From positions 1-64,000 of the forward strand of contig NZ_LDWR01000021.1 of assembly GCF_001039005.1 (NCBI RefSeq): a DNA stretch of 64,000 bases, written 5' to 3'. This DNA comes from Burkholderia cepacia. Its GTDB lineage: Bacteria; Pseudomonadota; Gammaproteobacteria; Burkholderiales; Burkholderiaceae. The notes under the pieces are model-generated. The model saw only the letters and a program-made list of their open reading frames with translations, had not been told where the DNA came from and ran no database searches. Shown here in pieces: positions 20,653 through 30,238 of this stretch (position 1 is its first letter; each line of letters starts with the position of its first letter). The position numbers and the translations under genes are program-made.

Positions 20653-22206
20653 TCAGGTCACCGGCGCCGGATTGAACAGCGTCAGCGCATTCGCGAGCTT
20701 CCATTGCTCGGCCCACGTGCGGCGCTTGCCGCTCGCGACGTCGAGCATCAGCCGGAACAGTTCCCAGCCCGTGTCCTCGATCGTGGCCGCGCCGGTCGCG
20801 ATCTGCCCGGCGTCGAGATCCATCAGGTCGTGCCAGCGGCGCGCGAGATCGCTGCGCGTCGCGACCTTGATCACCGGCACCTGCGCGAGGCCGTACGGCG
20901 TGCCGCGGCCGGTCGTGAAAATGTGCAGGTTCATCCCCGCCGCGAGCTGCAGCGTGCCGCAGATGAAGTCGCTCGCGGGCGTCGCCGCGTACAGCAGCCC
21001 CTTCTGCCGCGCGCGATCGCCGGGGCGCACGACGCCGGCGATCGGCGCGCTGCCCGATTTCACGATCGAACCCATCGCCTTCTCGACGATGTTCGACAGG
21101 CCGCCCTTCTTGTTGCCGGGCGTCGTGTTCGCGCTGCGGTCGACGCGGCCGCGCTGCAGGTAGCGGTCGTACCAGTCCATCTCGCGAATGATCTCGCGTG
21201 CGACATCCTCGTTCGCCGCACGCGACGTGAGCTGCGCGACGCCGTCGCGCACTTCGGTCACCTCGGAGAACATGATCGTCGCGCCCGCGCGCACGAGCAG
21301 GTCGGCCGCGAAACCGACGGCCGGGTTCGCGGTGAGCCCCGAGAACGCGTCGCTGCCACCGCACTGCACGCCGACGACGAGATCCGACGCGGGGCACGTC
21401 TCGCGACGGCGGCGGTTCAACCGCTCGAGATGCGCTTCGGCCATCGTCATGATCGAGTCGATCATCGAGTTGAAGCCGACGTGCGCGGCATCCTGCAGGC
21501 ATACGACGCCGCCGTTGTCGGTCGCGCCGTCGGCGGCGACCGGAATCGAGCCGGGCGGCAGCAGGCGCTCGGGCTGCAGCTTCTCGCAGCCGAGACTCAC
21601 GGTCATCACCTCGCCGCCGAAGTTCGGATTCAGGCTGATGTTGCGCAGCGTGCGGATCGGGATGTCGGCGTCGGGCGCATCGATCGCGACGCCGCAGCCG
21701 TACGTGTGCTCGAGCCCGACCACATCGTCGACGTTCGGGTAGCGCGGCAGCAGCTCGGCCTTGATCCGCTTCACCGCATGCTCGACGACGCCCGACACGC
21801 ACTGCACGGTCGTCGTGATCGCGAGGATGTTGCGCGTGCCGACCGAGCCGTCGGCATTGCGGAAGCCCTCGAACGTATAACCTTCGAGCGGCGGCAGCGG
21901 CGGCGCGGCACGCGTCGCGAGCGGCAGGTCGTCGAGCCCCGGCGGCTCGGGCATGCGCATCGTGCGTTCGTTGACCCAGCTGCCGCGCCGCAGGTCGGCC
22001 AGCGCATAGCCGATCACCACGTTGTAGCGGACGATCGGGTCGCCGGCCGCGAGATCGGCAAGCGCGACCTTGTGCCCCTGCGGCACGCCTTCGCACAGCG
22101 TCAGCCCGTCGGCGAACGTCGCGCCCTCGGGCAGGCCGCCGTCGTTGACGACGATCGCGACGTTGTCGTCCGGGTGCACGCGGATGTAGAGAGGGGAAGC
22201 AGTCAT
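20653..22206 (-). CDS. garD: Galactarate dehydratase
   Basis: This 517-aa UxaA/GarD-family dehydratase converts galactarate to 5-dehydro-4-deoxyglucarate. It has the short N-terminal SAF-like domain (about 1-95: [32 protein letters not shown]) and the large C-terminal dehydratase domain beginning with [18 protein letters not shown], followed by [39 protein letters not shown] and the [10 protein letters not shown] segment. Full length suggests the complete enzyme. The ATG at 22206 has AGGAA upstream. It is divergent from kdgD, which takes its product, across a 230-bp region with two copies of a shared operator-like motif. Confidence 0.92.
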   Translation of the reverse strand: MTASPLYIRVHPDDNVAIVVNDGGLPEGATFADGLTLCEGVPQGHKVALADLAAGDPIVRYNVVIGYALADLRRGSWVNERTMRMPEPPGLDDLPLATRAAPPLPPLEGYTFEGFRNADGSVGTRNILAITTTVQCVSGVVEHAVKRIKAELLPRYPNVDDVVGLEHTYGCGVAIDAPDADIPIRTLRNISLNPNFGGEVMTVSLGCEKLQPERLLPPGSIPVAADGATDNGGVVCLQDAAHVGFNSMIDSIMTMAEAHLERLNRRRRETCPASDLVVGVQCGGSDAFSGLTANPAVGFAADLLVRAGATIMFSEVTEVRDGVAQLTSRAANEDVAREIIREMDWYDRYLQRGRVDRSANTTPGNKKGGLSNIVEKAMGSIVKSGSAPIAGVVRPGDRARQKGLLYAATPASDFICGTLQLAAGMNLHIFTTGRGTPYGLAQVPVIKVATRSDLARRWHDLMDLDAGQIATGAATIEDTGWELFRLMLDVASGKRRTWAEQWKLANALTLFNPAPVT

Positions 22207-22234
22207 CGGAATTCCTGGAAGCTATCGTCCATAT

Positions 22235-22250
22235 CGTTAGTCATCATACG
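22235..22250. promoter_or_regulatory. Candidate sugar-acid operator near garD
   Basis: CGTTAGTCATCATACG matches the inverse of the kdgD site (22348-22363) at 11 of 16 positions and shares its GTCATC core. It lies 29-44 bp upstream of the garD start. Confidence 0.45.
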
Positions 22251-22345
22251 ACATTCGACGTCAACCGACGATGCTGCGTAAACCCTTATCCGGAAAGACC
22301 CTACTATCGAACGGCCAGCAAACCGCTTGCGTCACCCTTCCCCTT

Positions 22346-22365
22346 GTTGTACGATGACATACAAC
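22346..22365. promoter_or_regulatory. Candidate sugar-acid operator near kdgD
   Basis: GTTGTACGATGACATACAAC carries perfect inverted ends GTTGTA/TACAAC around an 8-bp centre, the layout typical of FCD-type GntR operators. It lies about 70-90 bp upstream of kdgD. Related sites are near garD and the gudP-type gene. Confidence 0.6.
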
Positions 22366-22436
22366 GACATCGCCAATGTGGCACGTATGCCGTTCCCGAC
22401 GAACCCAGCACTCGCGCTAGACGGACGACCCCAACC

Positions 22437-23351
22437 ATGACTTCACCGCAAGAACTCAAACAGATCATCTCCCACGGCCTGCTGTCGTTTCCGCTGACGG
22501 ACTTCGACGCCGACGGCAGCTTCCGCCCGACCACTTATGCCGAGCGCCTGGAATGGCTGGCGCCGTATGGCGCGAGCGCGCTGTTCGCGGCCGGCGGCAC
22601 CGGTGAATTCTTCTCGCTCACGCAGCGCGAGTATTCGGACGTGATCCGCGTCGCGACGGAAACCTGCAAGGGCAAGGTACCGATCCTGGCCGGCGCCGGC
22701 GGTGCGACGCGCGTCGCGATCGAATATGCGCAGGAAGCCGAGCGCCTCGGCGCGAGCGGCGTGCTGCTGATGCCGCACTACCTGACCGAAGCGAGCCAGG
22801 AAGGGATCGCCGACCACGTCGAGCAGGTGTGCCGCGCGCTGAAGATCGGCGTCGTGGTGTACAACCGCGCGAATTCGAAGCTGAACGCCGACATGCTCGA
22901 GCGCCTCGCCGACCGTTGCCCGAACCTGATCGGCTTCAAGGACGGCGTCGGCGAAATCGAGAGCATGGTCACGATCCGCCGCCGCCTCGGCGACCGGTTC
23001 GCGTACCTCGGCGGCCTGCCGACGGCGGAAGTCTACGCCGCCGCGTACAAGGCGCTCGGTGTGCCGGTGTACTCGTCGGCCGTGTTCAACTTCATCCCGA
23101 AGACGGCGATGGATTTCTACGAAGCGATCGCGAAGGACGACCACGCGACGGTCGGCCGCCTGATCGACGATTTCTTCCTGCCGTACCTGAAGATCCGCAA
23201 TCGCCGCGCGGGTTACGCGGTCAGCATCGTGAAGGCCGGCGCGAAGCTCGTCGGCCATGACGCGGGCCCGGTGCGCGCGCCGCTCGTCGACCTCACCGAA
23301 GCCGAAGCGGCCGAGCTCGACGTGCTGATCAAGAAGATGGGCCCGCAGTAA
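22437..23351 (+). CDS. kdgD: 5-dehydro-4-deoxyglucarate dehydratase
   Basis: This 304-aa (beta/alpha)8-barrel of the DapA/N-acetylneuraminate lyase superfamily decarboxylates and dehydrates 5-dehydro-4-deoxyglucarate to 2,5-dioxopentanoate. Seen are [45 protein letters not shown], the Tyr in [10 protein letters not shown] and the Schiff-base Lys in [14 protein letters not shown]. Length matches characterised KdgD proteins. The ATG at 22437 is preceded only by CCAACC, a weak ribosome site; an upstream in-frame start at 22344 would run through the operator and is unlikely. Its product feeds the semialdehyde dehydrogenase at 24233-25810. Confidence 0.93.
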   Translation: MTSPQELKQIISHGLLSFPLTDFDADGSFRPTTYAERLEWLAPYGASALFAAGGTGEFFSLTQREYSDVIRVATETCKGKVPILAGAGGATRVAIEYAQEAERLGASGVLLMPHYLTEASQEGIADHVEQVCRALKIGVVVYNRANSKLNADMLERLADRCPNLIGFKDGVGEIESMVTIRRRLGDRFAYLGGLPTAEVYAAAYKALGVPVYSSAVFNFIPKTAMDFYEAIAKDDHATVGRLIDDFFLPYLKIRNRRAGYAVSIVKAGAKLVGHDAGPVRAPLVDLTEAEAAELDVLIKKMGPQ

Positions 23352-23359
23352 GCGAGCGC

Positions 23360-23395
23360 GGCTGGCACGGCGCCTTCATCGGCGCCGTGCCAGCC
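23360..23395. terminator. Terminator-like hairpin after kdgD
   Basis: A perfect 15-bp stem (23360-23374 with 23381-23395) with a TTCATC loop begins 9 bp after the kdgD stop. The U-tract is weak (GTGTTGCG), so termination may be partial; it could also protect the 3' end. Confidence 0.7.
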
Positions 23396-23486
23396 GTGTT
23401 GCGTCGCGGCCGGCTCCCGCCTGCCGCGACCGTATGTTTCCTTTCCGCCCTGACGCACGCATCCGCCGCGAGGCATGCCGTCGCCG

Positions 23487-24038
23487 TCACATCTGCGCGA
23501 TGATCCCGACGATCCGGTAGCGCACGTTCCCCAGCTTGACCCGCGTCGCCTCGATCTGGCCCTGCGCACCCGTACGGACGCGCGTATTCGATTCGCCGTC
23601 GAGGATCTGCCCGAGCACGTCGCGGTCGACGACCGCATCGAAGAACCGGCCGACCGTGATCGTCGCCGACTGCTTCGCGGTCGCGAGCTGGCTGTTCGCC
23701 TGCATCAGCGCTTCGGTGCGCAGGCTCGGGTCGCGTTCGTCGATGCTGCGCCGGTACTGGAGCGCGAACACCAGCGCCTCCATGTCCTGCCGGAAACGTC
23801 GGACGGCCTGCCCAAACATGAGCGAATGCGCATCGGCGCCCGTGACGAGCCGCCCCTGGTTGATCGTCACGTCGAATTCGCTGCCGCCCAGGTCGTGCTG
23901 AAACTCCAGCAATGCATTCGCGAGCACGCGCCCTTCGCTGTATTCGCCGATCTGGGTGCGGACGGATTTCGCGACGTCGCCGATCGCTTTCCACAATCCG
24001 GCCGCGAACAGGTGATCGCCACGCTTGTTGATGTTCAT
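23487..24038 (-). CDS. Hypothetical protein
   Basis: I do not recognise this 183-aa protein. It has no signal peptide or membrane helix. It is rich in charged and small residues, with a regular amphipathic pattern (LLEFQHDLGGSEFDVTINQG, then FRQDMEALVFALQYRRSIDE) and a C-terminal beta-like part (TRVRTGAQGQIEATRVKLGN, RYRIVGIIAQM). Codon use is Burkholderia-like and an ATG at 24038 follows GAGGGAACCCTCC, itself a small palindrome overlapping the ribosome site. It interrupts the galactarate/glucarate genes but runs convergent to kdgD, and nothing links it to that pathway. Confidence 0.7.
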   Translation of the reverse strand: MNINKRGDHLFAAGLWKAIGDVAKSVRTQIGEYSEGRVLANALLEFQHDLGGSEFDVTINQGRLVTGADAHSLMFGQAVRRFRQDMEALVFALQYRRSIDERDPSLRTEALMQANSQLATAKQSATITVGRFFDAVVDRDVLGQILDGESNTRVRTGAQGQIEATRVKLGNVRYRIVGIIAQM

Positions 24039-24151
24039 TGGAGGGTTCCCTCGTTGTCTTTTGTCGATCTCTCAGGTTCGCCCGCGGACCGCGTGGTCCG
24101 GAGCTTCGCTACTGTAGGAGAAATTCGGGGGACGTGGAAGGCACCATGAAA

Positions 24152-24185
24152 AAAGCGGAGGCGGCCAGCCGGCCGTCTCCGCTTT
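24152..24185 (-). terminator. Terminator of the semialdehyde dehydrogenase gene
   Basis: A 15-bp stem with one mismatch (24152-24166 with 24171-24185) has an AGCC loop. A-run at 24149-24154 gives a U-tract leftward, downstream of the gene ending at 24233. Confidence 0.8.
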
Positions 24186-24232
24186 CGCATACTCGACGAG
24201 CGGCCCGGCGTTCGCCGCCGGGCCGCTGCCCG

Positions 24233-25810
24233 TTACTCGCCCTTCCCGTCGCGCAACCTCGGAATCGCGAGCGGATTACTTTCCTGCAGCCCTTCGGGCA
24301 GCAGGTCGTCCGGGAAATCCTGGTAGCACACGGGCCGCAGGAAACGGTCGATCGCCGTCGCGCCGACCGACGTGACGGCCGGGTTCGACGTCGCCGGGAA
24401 CGGGCCGCCGTGCACCATCGCGTCGCAGACCTCGACGCCGGTCGGGTAACCGTTGACGAGCAGGCGCCCGGCCTTGCGTTCGAGGATCGGCAGCAGCCGG
24501 CGCGCGAGCGGCTTGTCGTCGGCATCCATCTGCAGCGTGGCCGTCAGCTGGCCTTCGAGCGCGTCGAGCACGCGCGCGACTTCGTCGAGATCGCGGCAGC
24601 GCACGATCAGCGACGCCGGCCCGAACACCTCGTGGCTGAACGCCGGCTCGGCCAGGAACGCCTGCGCGCCGACTTCGTACAGCGCGCCGCCCGCCTGGCA
24701 TTCGGTCTGCGCGGCCTCGCCCGCGCCGATTTCGCGCACGCCCGGCAGTTCGGCCAGCTTGCCGCGGCCGTTGCGGTACGCATCGGCGATGCCGCGCGTG
24801 AGCATCACGCCGGCCGGCTTCTTCGCGAGCGCCTGTGCGGCGACGGCTTCGAAGCGGTCGAGATCGGGGCCGTCGATCGCGAGCACGAGGCCGGGGTTCG
24901 TACAGAACTGGCCGACGCCGAGCGTCAGCGAATCGACGAAGCCCGTCGCGATCGCGTCGCCGCGCGCGGCGAGTGCGGCCGGGAACAGCACGACCGGGTT
25001 GATGCTGCTCATTTCCGCGTAGACGGGAATCGGCTGCGGGCGCGCGTTCGCGAGTTGCACGAGCGCCATGCCGCCCTGCCGCGAACCGGTGAAGCCGACG
25101 GCCTGGACCGCCGGATGGCTGACCAGCGCCGCGCCGATCACACGGCCGGGGCCGACCAGCAGCGAGAACACGCCAGCCGGCATCCCGCATTTCGCCGCGG
25201 CGGCGCGGATCGCGCGGCCGACCAGCTCGGACGTGCCGAGGTGCGCCTCGTGCGCCTTCACGATCACCGGGCAGCCGGCCGCGAGCGCCGACGCGGTATC
25301 GCCGCCGGCCACCGAGAACGCGAGCGGGAAATTGCTTGCGCCGAACACGACGACGGGCCCGAGCCCGACCTTCTGCAGCCGCAGGTCCGCGCGCGGCAGC
25401 GGCGGGCGCGCGGGCTGCGCGGGGTCAATCGACGCGGCGAGGAAACGCCCGTCGCGCACGACGCGCGCGAACAGCCGGAGCTGGCCGACGGTACGGCCAC
25501 GCTCGCCCTGCAGCCGCGCGACGGGCAGGCCCGTTTCGGCATGCGCACGCTCGATCAGCGCGTCGCCGAGCGCGACGATCTCGTCCGCGATCGCGTCGAG
25601 AAACGCCGCGCGGGCCGCGAGCGGCTGCGCGCGGTACGCATCGAACGCATCGCGTGCGAGTTCGCACGCGCGTTCGACGTCGGCCTGCGTCGCGACGCCG
25701 AACGCCGGCGCATCGATCGGCGCGCCCTTCGTCGGGTCGAACGCGCGCAAGGATCCGGCCGAGCCGGCCACCGCGTCGGCGCCGATCAGCATCTCTCCTG
25801 TCAGTTGCAT
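24233..25810 (-). CDS. 2,5-dioxovalerate (2-oxoglutarate semialdehyde) dehydrogenase
   Basis: This 525-aa aldehyde dehydrogenase of the KGSADH type III group oxidises 2,5-dioxopentanoate to 2-oxoglutarate, the last step of galactarate/glucarate breakdown. Visible: [46 protein letters not shown], the Glu in [15 protein letters not shown] and the catalytic Cys in [23 protein letters not shown] closes the fold. These variants ([20 protein letters not shown]) mark the sugar-diacid branch. The ATG at 25810 has GGAG 8 nt upstream and matches the family N-terminus [10 protein letters not shown], so the start at 25846 is rejected. It is divergent from the gudP-type transporter. Confidence 0.92.
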   Translation of the reverse strand: MQLTGEMLIGADAVAGSAGSLRAFDPTKGAPIDAPAFGVATQADVERACELARDAFDAYRAQPLAARAAFLDAIADEIVALGDALIERAHAETGLPVARLQGERGRTVGQLRLFARVVRDGRFLAASIDPAQPARPPLPRADLRLQKVGLGPVVVFGASNFPLAFSVAGGDTASALAAGCPVIVKAHEAHLGTSELVGRAIRAAAAKCGMPAGVFSLLVGPGRVIGAALVSHPAVQAVGFTGSRQGGMALVQLANARPQPIPVYAEMSSINPVVLFPAALAARGDAIATGFVDSLTLGVGQFCTNPGLVLAIDGPDLDRFEAVAAQALAKKPAGVMLTRGIADAYRNGRGKLAELPGVREIGAGEAAQTECQAGGALYEVGAQAFLAEPAFSHEVFGPASLIVRCRDLDEVARVLDALEGQLTATLQMDADDKPLARRLLPILERKAGRLLVNGYPTGVEVCDAMVHGGPFPATSNPAVTSVGATAIDRFLRPVCYQDFPDDLLPEGLQESNPLAIPRLRDGKGE

Positions 25811-25863
25811 GGGGTGTGCTCCGTGATTCGGGAATGGGTTGTTCATTGTAGCCCAACAGATAC

Positions 25864-25879
25864 GATGTCTGCCGACATC
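25864..25879. promoter_or_regulatory. Palindromic site upstream of the semialdehyde dehydrogenase gene
   Basis: GATGTC and GACATC are perfectly inverted around TGCC, 54-69 bp upstream of the leftward start at 25810. The half-site GTC...GAC resembles but does not match the sites near garD, kdgD and 26034. Confidence 0.4.
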
Positions 25880-26033
25880 ATTTCACGAGTCGTACTACCT
25901 GCCGGACATCCGGCCGCGTGCCGGACATCCTTGTTTACCGGACCTTATCACGGAATTGATACCGATTCTTGTCACCATCCAAAGGGAAAACCCGAGGTTT
26001 CTGCATCCGGGCATTGCCCATAAACTTCGGCCC

Positions 26034-26054
26034 ATGTCATACGACGACGTACAT
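26034..26054. promoter_or_regulatory. Candidate sugar-acid operator abutting the transporter start
   Basis: The site has inverted ends ATGT/ACAT and centre TACGACGACGTA. Its inverse matches the kdgD operator at 12 of 16 positions, all differences being transitions. It ends only 4 bp before the GTG at 26059. Confidence 0.55.
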
Positions 26055-26058
26055 TAAA

Positions 26059-27450
26059 GTGCCTAATCAGACCACCCCTCGCGATCTACCGATCGATCTC
26101 GCGCGCACCGCGCGCCGGACCGCCGTGCGCTACTGGATCCTGGCGATGCTGTTCGTCGTCACGACGCTGAACTATGCGGATCGCGCGACGCTGTCGATCA
26201 CGGGCACGCCGATCCGCAAAGCGTTCGGCATCGATCCGGTGACGATGGGCTACATCTTCTCGGCGTTCAGCTGGGCCTATGTGCTCGCGCAACTGCCGAG
26301 CGGCTGGCTGCTCGACCGCTTCGGCGCGCGGCGCGTGTATGCGGCGAGCATCTTCCTGTGGTCGGCGTTCACGTTGCTGCAGAGCACGATCGGCCTCGGC
26401 GGCAGCGCCGCGTTCGCGGTCGCCGCGCTGTTCGCGATGCGCTTCGCGGTCGGCATCGCCGAGGCACCCGCGTTCCCGGCCAATGCGAAAGTCGTCGCGA
26501 GCTGGTTCCCGACCGCCGAGCGCGGCACGGCGTCGGCGATCTTCAACGCCGCGCAGTATTTCGCGGCCGTGGTGTTCTCGCCGCTGATGGCGTGGCTCAC
26601 GCATGCGTACGGCTGGCACCAGGTGTACCTGTGGCTCGGCCTCGCGGGCATCGCGCTTGCGTTCCTGTGGCTGCGCGTGATGAAGGATCCGGCCGACCAT
26701 CCGGCCGTGAACCGCGCGGAACTCGACCATATCGAGCAAGGCGGCGGCCTCGTGCGTTCGACGGGCAGACCGGCCGGCGCGCGCGGCGCCGGCGCAGCGT
26801 CCGAAAGCAGCCGGGTCGCCGGCTGGTACTACGTGCGCCAGCTGCTGTCGAACCGGATGCTGATCGGCGTGTATCTCGGCCAGTACTGCGTGAACGTGCT
26901 CACGTATTTCTTCCTCACGTGGTTCCCGATCTATCTCGTGCAGGCGCGCGGAATGTCGCTGCTGAAGGCCGGCTTCATGACGTCGCTGCCCGCGATCTGC
27001 GGGTTCCTCGGCGGCGTGCTGGGCGGGATGCTGTCGGACGGGCTGATCCGCCGCGGCGTGTCGCTGACGCTCGCGCGCAAGATTCCGATCGTCGGCGGGA
27101 TGGCGTTGTCGATGGTCATCATCGGCTGCAATTACGTCGACAGCGAAGCGCTCGTGATCGTGCTGATGGCCGTGTCGTTCTTCGGCAAGGGCATCGGGTC
27201 GCTCGGCTGGGCCGTGGTCGCGGACACCGCGCCGAAGGAAGCGATCGGACTGTCGGGCAGCCTGTTCAACATGTTCGGCAACACGGCCGGCATCGTCGCG
27301 CCGATCGCAATCGGCTACCTCGTCGGCGCGAGCGGCTCGTTCAACGGCGCGCTTGTGTTCGTCGGGCTGAACGCGCTCGTCACCGTGTTCAGCTATCTCG
27401 TGATCGTGAAGGACATCAAGCGCGTCGAGCTGCGACATCGCGACGCCTGA
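26059..27450 (+). CDS. Glucarate/galactarate MFS transporter, GudP type
   Basis: This 463-aa anion:cation symporter of the D-glucarate/galactarate family has about 12 helices. Marks are LNYADRATLSITGTPIRKAF, SAFSWAYVLAQLPSGWLLDRFG, GIAEAPAFPANAKVVASWFP, and a cytoplasmic loop with LDHIEQGGGLVRS. The family and the flanking catabolic genes point to galactarate/glucarate uptake. The start is unclear: no ATG lies before the first helix, GTG at 26059 is the best placed codon but has no ribosome site and directly follows the operator, so initiation may be leaderless or at a rare codon. A terminator follows at 27478-27503. Confidence 0.88.
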   Translation: MPNQTTPRDLPIDLARTARRTAVRYWILAMLFVVTTLNYADRATLSITGTPIRKAFGIDPVTMGYIFSAFSWAYVLAQLPSGWLLDRFGARRVYAASIFLWSAFTLLQSTIGLGGSAAFAVAALFAMRFAVGIAEAPAFPANAKVVASWFPTAERGTASAIFNAAQYFAAVVFSPLMAWLTHAYGWHQVYLWLGLAGIALAFLWLRVMKDPADHPAVNRAELDHIEQGGGLVRSTGRPAGARGAGAASESSRVAGWYYVRQLLSNRMLIGVYLGQYCVNVLTYFFLTWFPIYLVQARGMSLLKAGFMTSLPAICGFLGGVLGGMLSDGLIRRGVSLTLARKIPIVGGMALSMVIIGCNYVDSEALVIVLMAVSFFGKGIGSLGWAVVADTAPKEAIGLSGSLFNMFGNTAGIVAPIAIGYLVGASGSFNGALVFVGLNALVTVFSYLVIVKDIKRVELRHRDA

Positions 27451-27477
27451 GCGTCGGCGAAACAGGCAGGAATACGA

Positions 27478-27507
27478 CGGCGGCCGCGTAACAGCGGCCG
27501 CCGTTTT
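27478..27507 (+). terminator. Terminator of the transporter gene
   Basis: CGGCGGCCGC pairs with GCGGCCGCCG across a GTAACA loop and is followed by TTTTTG. It lies between the convergent transporter and M50 protease genes. Confidence 0.85.
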
Positions 27508-27511
27508 TGCG

Positions 27512-28237
27512 TCAGATCGAGGAATGCGCGACGCGCAGCATGTCGTGCACGCCGGACGTCATCAGCGCGAGGAACGCGAGCAGGCCGACGTAGCAGAGCG
27601 CATAGGTCGTCTTCGTTTCGACCGACGTCGCGTAGTACACGCGGTTCTCCGGCGCGTCGGGATCGTAGCGCCACGCGCGCTTCAACTGCGGCAGCGCGAG
27701 GATCGCCATCACGATCAGCAGCGGGCTCGGGCGATACACGAACAGCGCGATCAGCACGGGCACGCCCGCGAACCAGATGCGCGGCGACAGCACCGCGGTG
27801 ATCCGCCCGCCGTCGAACGGCGACAGCGGAATCATGTTGAACAGATTGAGGAAGAAGCCCGTGTAAGACAGCGCGAGCAGCAGGTTGCTGTCGTAGTGGC
27901 GCGCGGCCGCGTAGCAGGCCAGCGCGCCGAGCGTGCCGACGAACGGCCCGGCGAGCCCGACATACGCCTCGGTTTCCGCGTCGTGCGGCATCTCCTTCAG
28001 CTGGATCCACGCGCCGACGAACGGGATGAACGTCGGCAGCCCGACGTCGAGCCCGCGCCGCTGCGCGGCCAGGTAGTGGCCGGCTTCGTGCACCAGCAGC
28101 AGCACGACAAAACCGGCCGCGAACCGCCAGCCATAGAACAGCGCGTAGACCGCGATCGACGCCAGCATGGTGCCCGCCGACACGAGCACCTTGCCGAGCT
28201 TGAGGCCGCCGAAGATCAGCAGCAACAGCTTCGTCAT
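27512..28237 (-). CDS. M50 (site-2-type) membrane metalloprotease
   Basis: This 241-aa multi-pass protein carries the zinc-protease motif HEAGH (LLLVHEAGHYLAAQRRG, about residue 50) and the second M50 signature NMIPLSPFDGGR with its zinc-ligand Asp. About six helices surround them. Site-2-type proteases cut transmembrane segments of substrates; no anti-sigma factor is adjacent. It has no PDZ domain, so it belongs to the minimal class. The start overlaps the stop of the DUF2167 gene as ATGA, implying coupled translation and perhaps a physical or functional pairing with that membrane protein. Confidence 0.88.
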   Translation of the reverse strand: MTKLLLLIFGGLKLGKVLVSAGTMLASIAVYALFYGWRFAAGFVVLLLVHEAGHYLAAQRRGLDVGLPTFIPFVGAWIQLKEMPHDAETEAYVGLAGPFVGTLGALACYAAARHYDSNLLLALSYTGFFLNLFNMIPLSPFDGGRITAVLSPRIWFAGVPVLIALFVYRPSPLLIVMAILALPQLKRAWRYDPDAPENRVYYATSVETKTTYALCYVGLLAFLALMTSGVHDMLRVAHSSI

Positions 28238-29187
28238 TCCTTGCGCTCCGTGCCAGTGACGTCGGACGCGTCGGCGACGACCGGCACCGCGACCGCCTTC
28301 GGCTTGCGCCCGAAGAAGCGCTTCAGCGCCGCGCCGCCGGCCAGCAGCGCCACCGCGCCGATCTTGAAGAACTTCACCGCGAACGCGCCGATCAGCGCGA
28401 GCAGCCCGAGCTTCTTCGCGCCGACGCCGACGATCAGCGCCGCGAGGCCGTACTCGGCGACGTGGTCGGTCGACTTGTTGAAATCGGCGTAGCGCTTGCC
28501 GTCATTGAAGCTGATGTTCGACAGCAGGTCGTCGGCCGACGCCTTGTACTTCGGCAGGTCGGCCAGCGTCGACGCCATCGTCAGCGACAGGTAACCGTCG
28601 CGGCCGAGCACGAGCGTCCGGTAGTTCACGCCGTCGTTCCCGGCGTTCGCGGGCGCGCCCTTGTCGCGGATGATCGCGGACCACACGAGCCGGTGCGTGG
28701 CCGCGTCGTACGCGGGCGCCTTCGCCCAGCCGACCACCTCGGTCTCGGGCAGGCCGCGCTCCTTGCGCCCCGGGTTGTCTTCCTCGGTGCCGGCCTGCAG
28801 GTTCTTCAGCAACTCGTCGGGCTTCCAGTCCTTCGCGTCGTCGTCACGGATATAGCCGCTCGGCTCGAACGACACGACCGAGATCCAGTCGGCATCGGGA
28901 TCGTCGGGCAGCACGAGGCCGACCAGCTTCGATTCGTCGACCGAGTTGCCCATCGAACGCAGGTAGCGGCCGGCTTCGGCGGCCGGCACGAACGACTCGC
29001 CGGCCTTCAGCTTCAGCACGGCTTCGTGTTTCACGTCGATATCGGTCGGGCCGTTCACGACGGCCCCGTTGGCAGCCGCGGCGGCGGCCCTCATTTCCAC
29101 CTGCGCAGCTTCGGTCTGCGCGTGGCCGGTGGTCGCGGCGAGTGCGAGCATCGCCACGCAGGCGAGCCGGACGGCATGTTTTTTCAT
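28234..29187 (-). CDS. DUF2167 membrane protein
   Basis: This 317-aa exported membrane protein has a signal peptide (MKKHAVRLACVAMLALAATT, cleavage near GHAQ) and a large extracytoplasmic DUF2167 domain (about 60-250: LPDDPDADWISVVSFEPSGY, DDDAKDWKPDELL, GWAKAPAYDAATHRLVWS). Two hydrophobic segments and a basic tail follow (about 255-300). Function is unknown for the family. The ATG at 29187 has AGGGGAA upstream. It is the first gene of a two-gene unit with the M50 protease, translationally coupled by ATGA, and is divergent from the XRE regulator. Confidence 0.88.
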   Translation of the reverse strand: MKKHAVRLACVAMLALAATTGHAQTEAAQVEMRAAAAAANGAVVNGPTDIDVKHEAVLKLKAGESFVPAAEAGRYLRSMGNSVDESKLVGLVLPDDPDADWISVVSFEPSGYIRDDDAKDWKPDELLKNLQAGTEEDNPGRKERGLPETEVVGWAKAPAYDAATHRLVWSAIIRDKGAPANAGNDGVNYRTLVLGRDGYLSLTMASTLADLPKYKASADDLLSNISFNDGKRYADFNKSTDHVAEYGLAALIVGVGAKKLGLLALIGAFAVKFFKIGAVALLAGGAALKRFFGRKPKAVAVPVVADASDVTGTERKE

Positions 29188-29383
29188 TGTTGGATTCCCC
29201 TGAAATGCCTTGTCGTAAATATGCACGGCGTCGGCCCATGCGTTTTCAATCGCGGGTTCGGCGTCGTCTCTCAGTTGGCACGGGGGCTATGGTAACGCAG
29301 CGCCGCGACGCGCCCGGGGAACGGCGCGATGCTTACTTCGCAGGTAATGCCCAACGCGCGCGGGATTGCCTATCATCTGGGTC

Positions 29384-30229
29384 ATGAACCCGACCGCCGC
29401 CCTCCATTCGCCGTCCCCGTCCGCCAGCCGCGCATCCGGCATCGGCCCGCTGCTGCGCACGTGGCGGCAACGCCGGCGCCTGAGCCAGATGGCGCTCGCG
29501 CTCGACGCGGAAGTGTCCGCGCGCCACCTGAGCTTCGTCGAATCGGGTCGTGCGCAACCGAGCCGCGACATGGTGCTGCATCTCGCGGAGCGTCTCGACG
29601 TGCCGCTGCGCGAACGCAATGCGCTGCTCGTCGCGGCCGGCTTCGCGCCGATGTTTCGCGAGCGGCCGTTCTCGGATCCGCAACTGGATGCGGCGCGCAA
29701 TGCGGTCGAAGCCGTGCTGCGCGGCCACGAGCCCTACCCGGCGCTCGCCGTGGACCGTCACTGGACGCTGCTCGCCGCGAACCGGATGCTCGGCGCGCTG
29801 GTCGCGCAGGCCGATCCGTCGCTGCTGCAGCCGCCCGTCAACGTGCTGCGCCTGAGCCTGCACCCGGACGGCCTCGCGTCGCAAATCGTCAACTGGCATG
29901 AATGGCGCGCGCACATCCTGCATCGGCTGCAACGGCAGATCGATGCGAGCGGCGACCGCACGCTGCACGCGCTGCGCGACGAGCTTGCCGCGTATCCAGC
30001 GCCGGCCGGCCAGCCCGACGACACGCAGGCGCGCGCGGACTTCGCGGATATCGCCGTGCCGCTGCGGCTGCGCACCGCGGCCGGCGAGCTGACGTTCTTC
30101 AGCACGACGACGGTGTTCGGCACGCCGGTCGACGTGACGCTGTCGGAACTCGCGATCGAGGCGTTCTTTCCGGCGAATCCGGAGACGGTGGGCGCGATGC
30201 GGGCGCTGGCGGACGCGTTGCCGGCTTAA
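29384..30229 (+). CDS. XRE-family regulator with MmyB-like ligand domain
   Basis: This 281-aa regulator has an N-terminal helix-turn-helix (about 20-75: LLRTWRQRRRLSQMALALDA, SARHLSFVESGRAQPSRDMV) and a C-terminal MmyB-like PAS-fold domain (about 105-275: YPALAVDRHWTLLAANRM, LRLSLHPDGLASQIVNW, ELTFFSTTTVFGTPVDVTLSEL, AIEAFFPANPET). MmyB-like domains bind fatty-acid-like ligands. The ATG at 29384 is chosen over one 18 bp earlier because it starts the conserved frame; neither has a strong ribosome site. Divergent from the DUF2167/M50 pair, it is a candidate regulator of them. Confidence 0.87.
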   Translation: MNPTAALHSPSPSASRASGIGPLLRTWRQRRRLSQMALALDAEVSARHLSFVESGRAQPSRDMVLHLAERLDVPLRERNALLVAAGFAPMFRERPFSDPQLDAARNAVEAVLRGHEPYPALAVDRHWTLLAANRMLGALVAQADPSLLQPPVNVLRLSLHPDGLASQIVNWHEWRAHILHRLQRQIDASGDRTLHALRDELAAYPAPAGQPDDTQARADFADIAVPLRLRTAAGELTFFSTTTVFGTPVDVTLSELAIEAFFPANPETVGAMRALADALPA

Positions 30230-30238
30230 CGGCCGCCA

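Noticed and set aside
19925..22096. Very long open frame overlapping garD and the SnoaL-like gene on the same strand in another frame
   Set aside because: An Arg-rich out-of-frame reading of high-GC coding DNA; garD itself has clear motifs.
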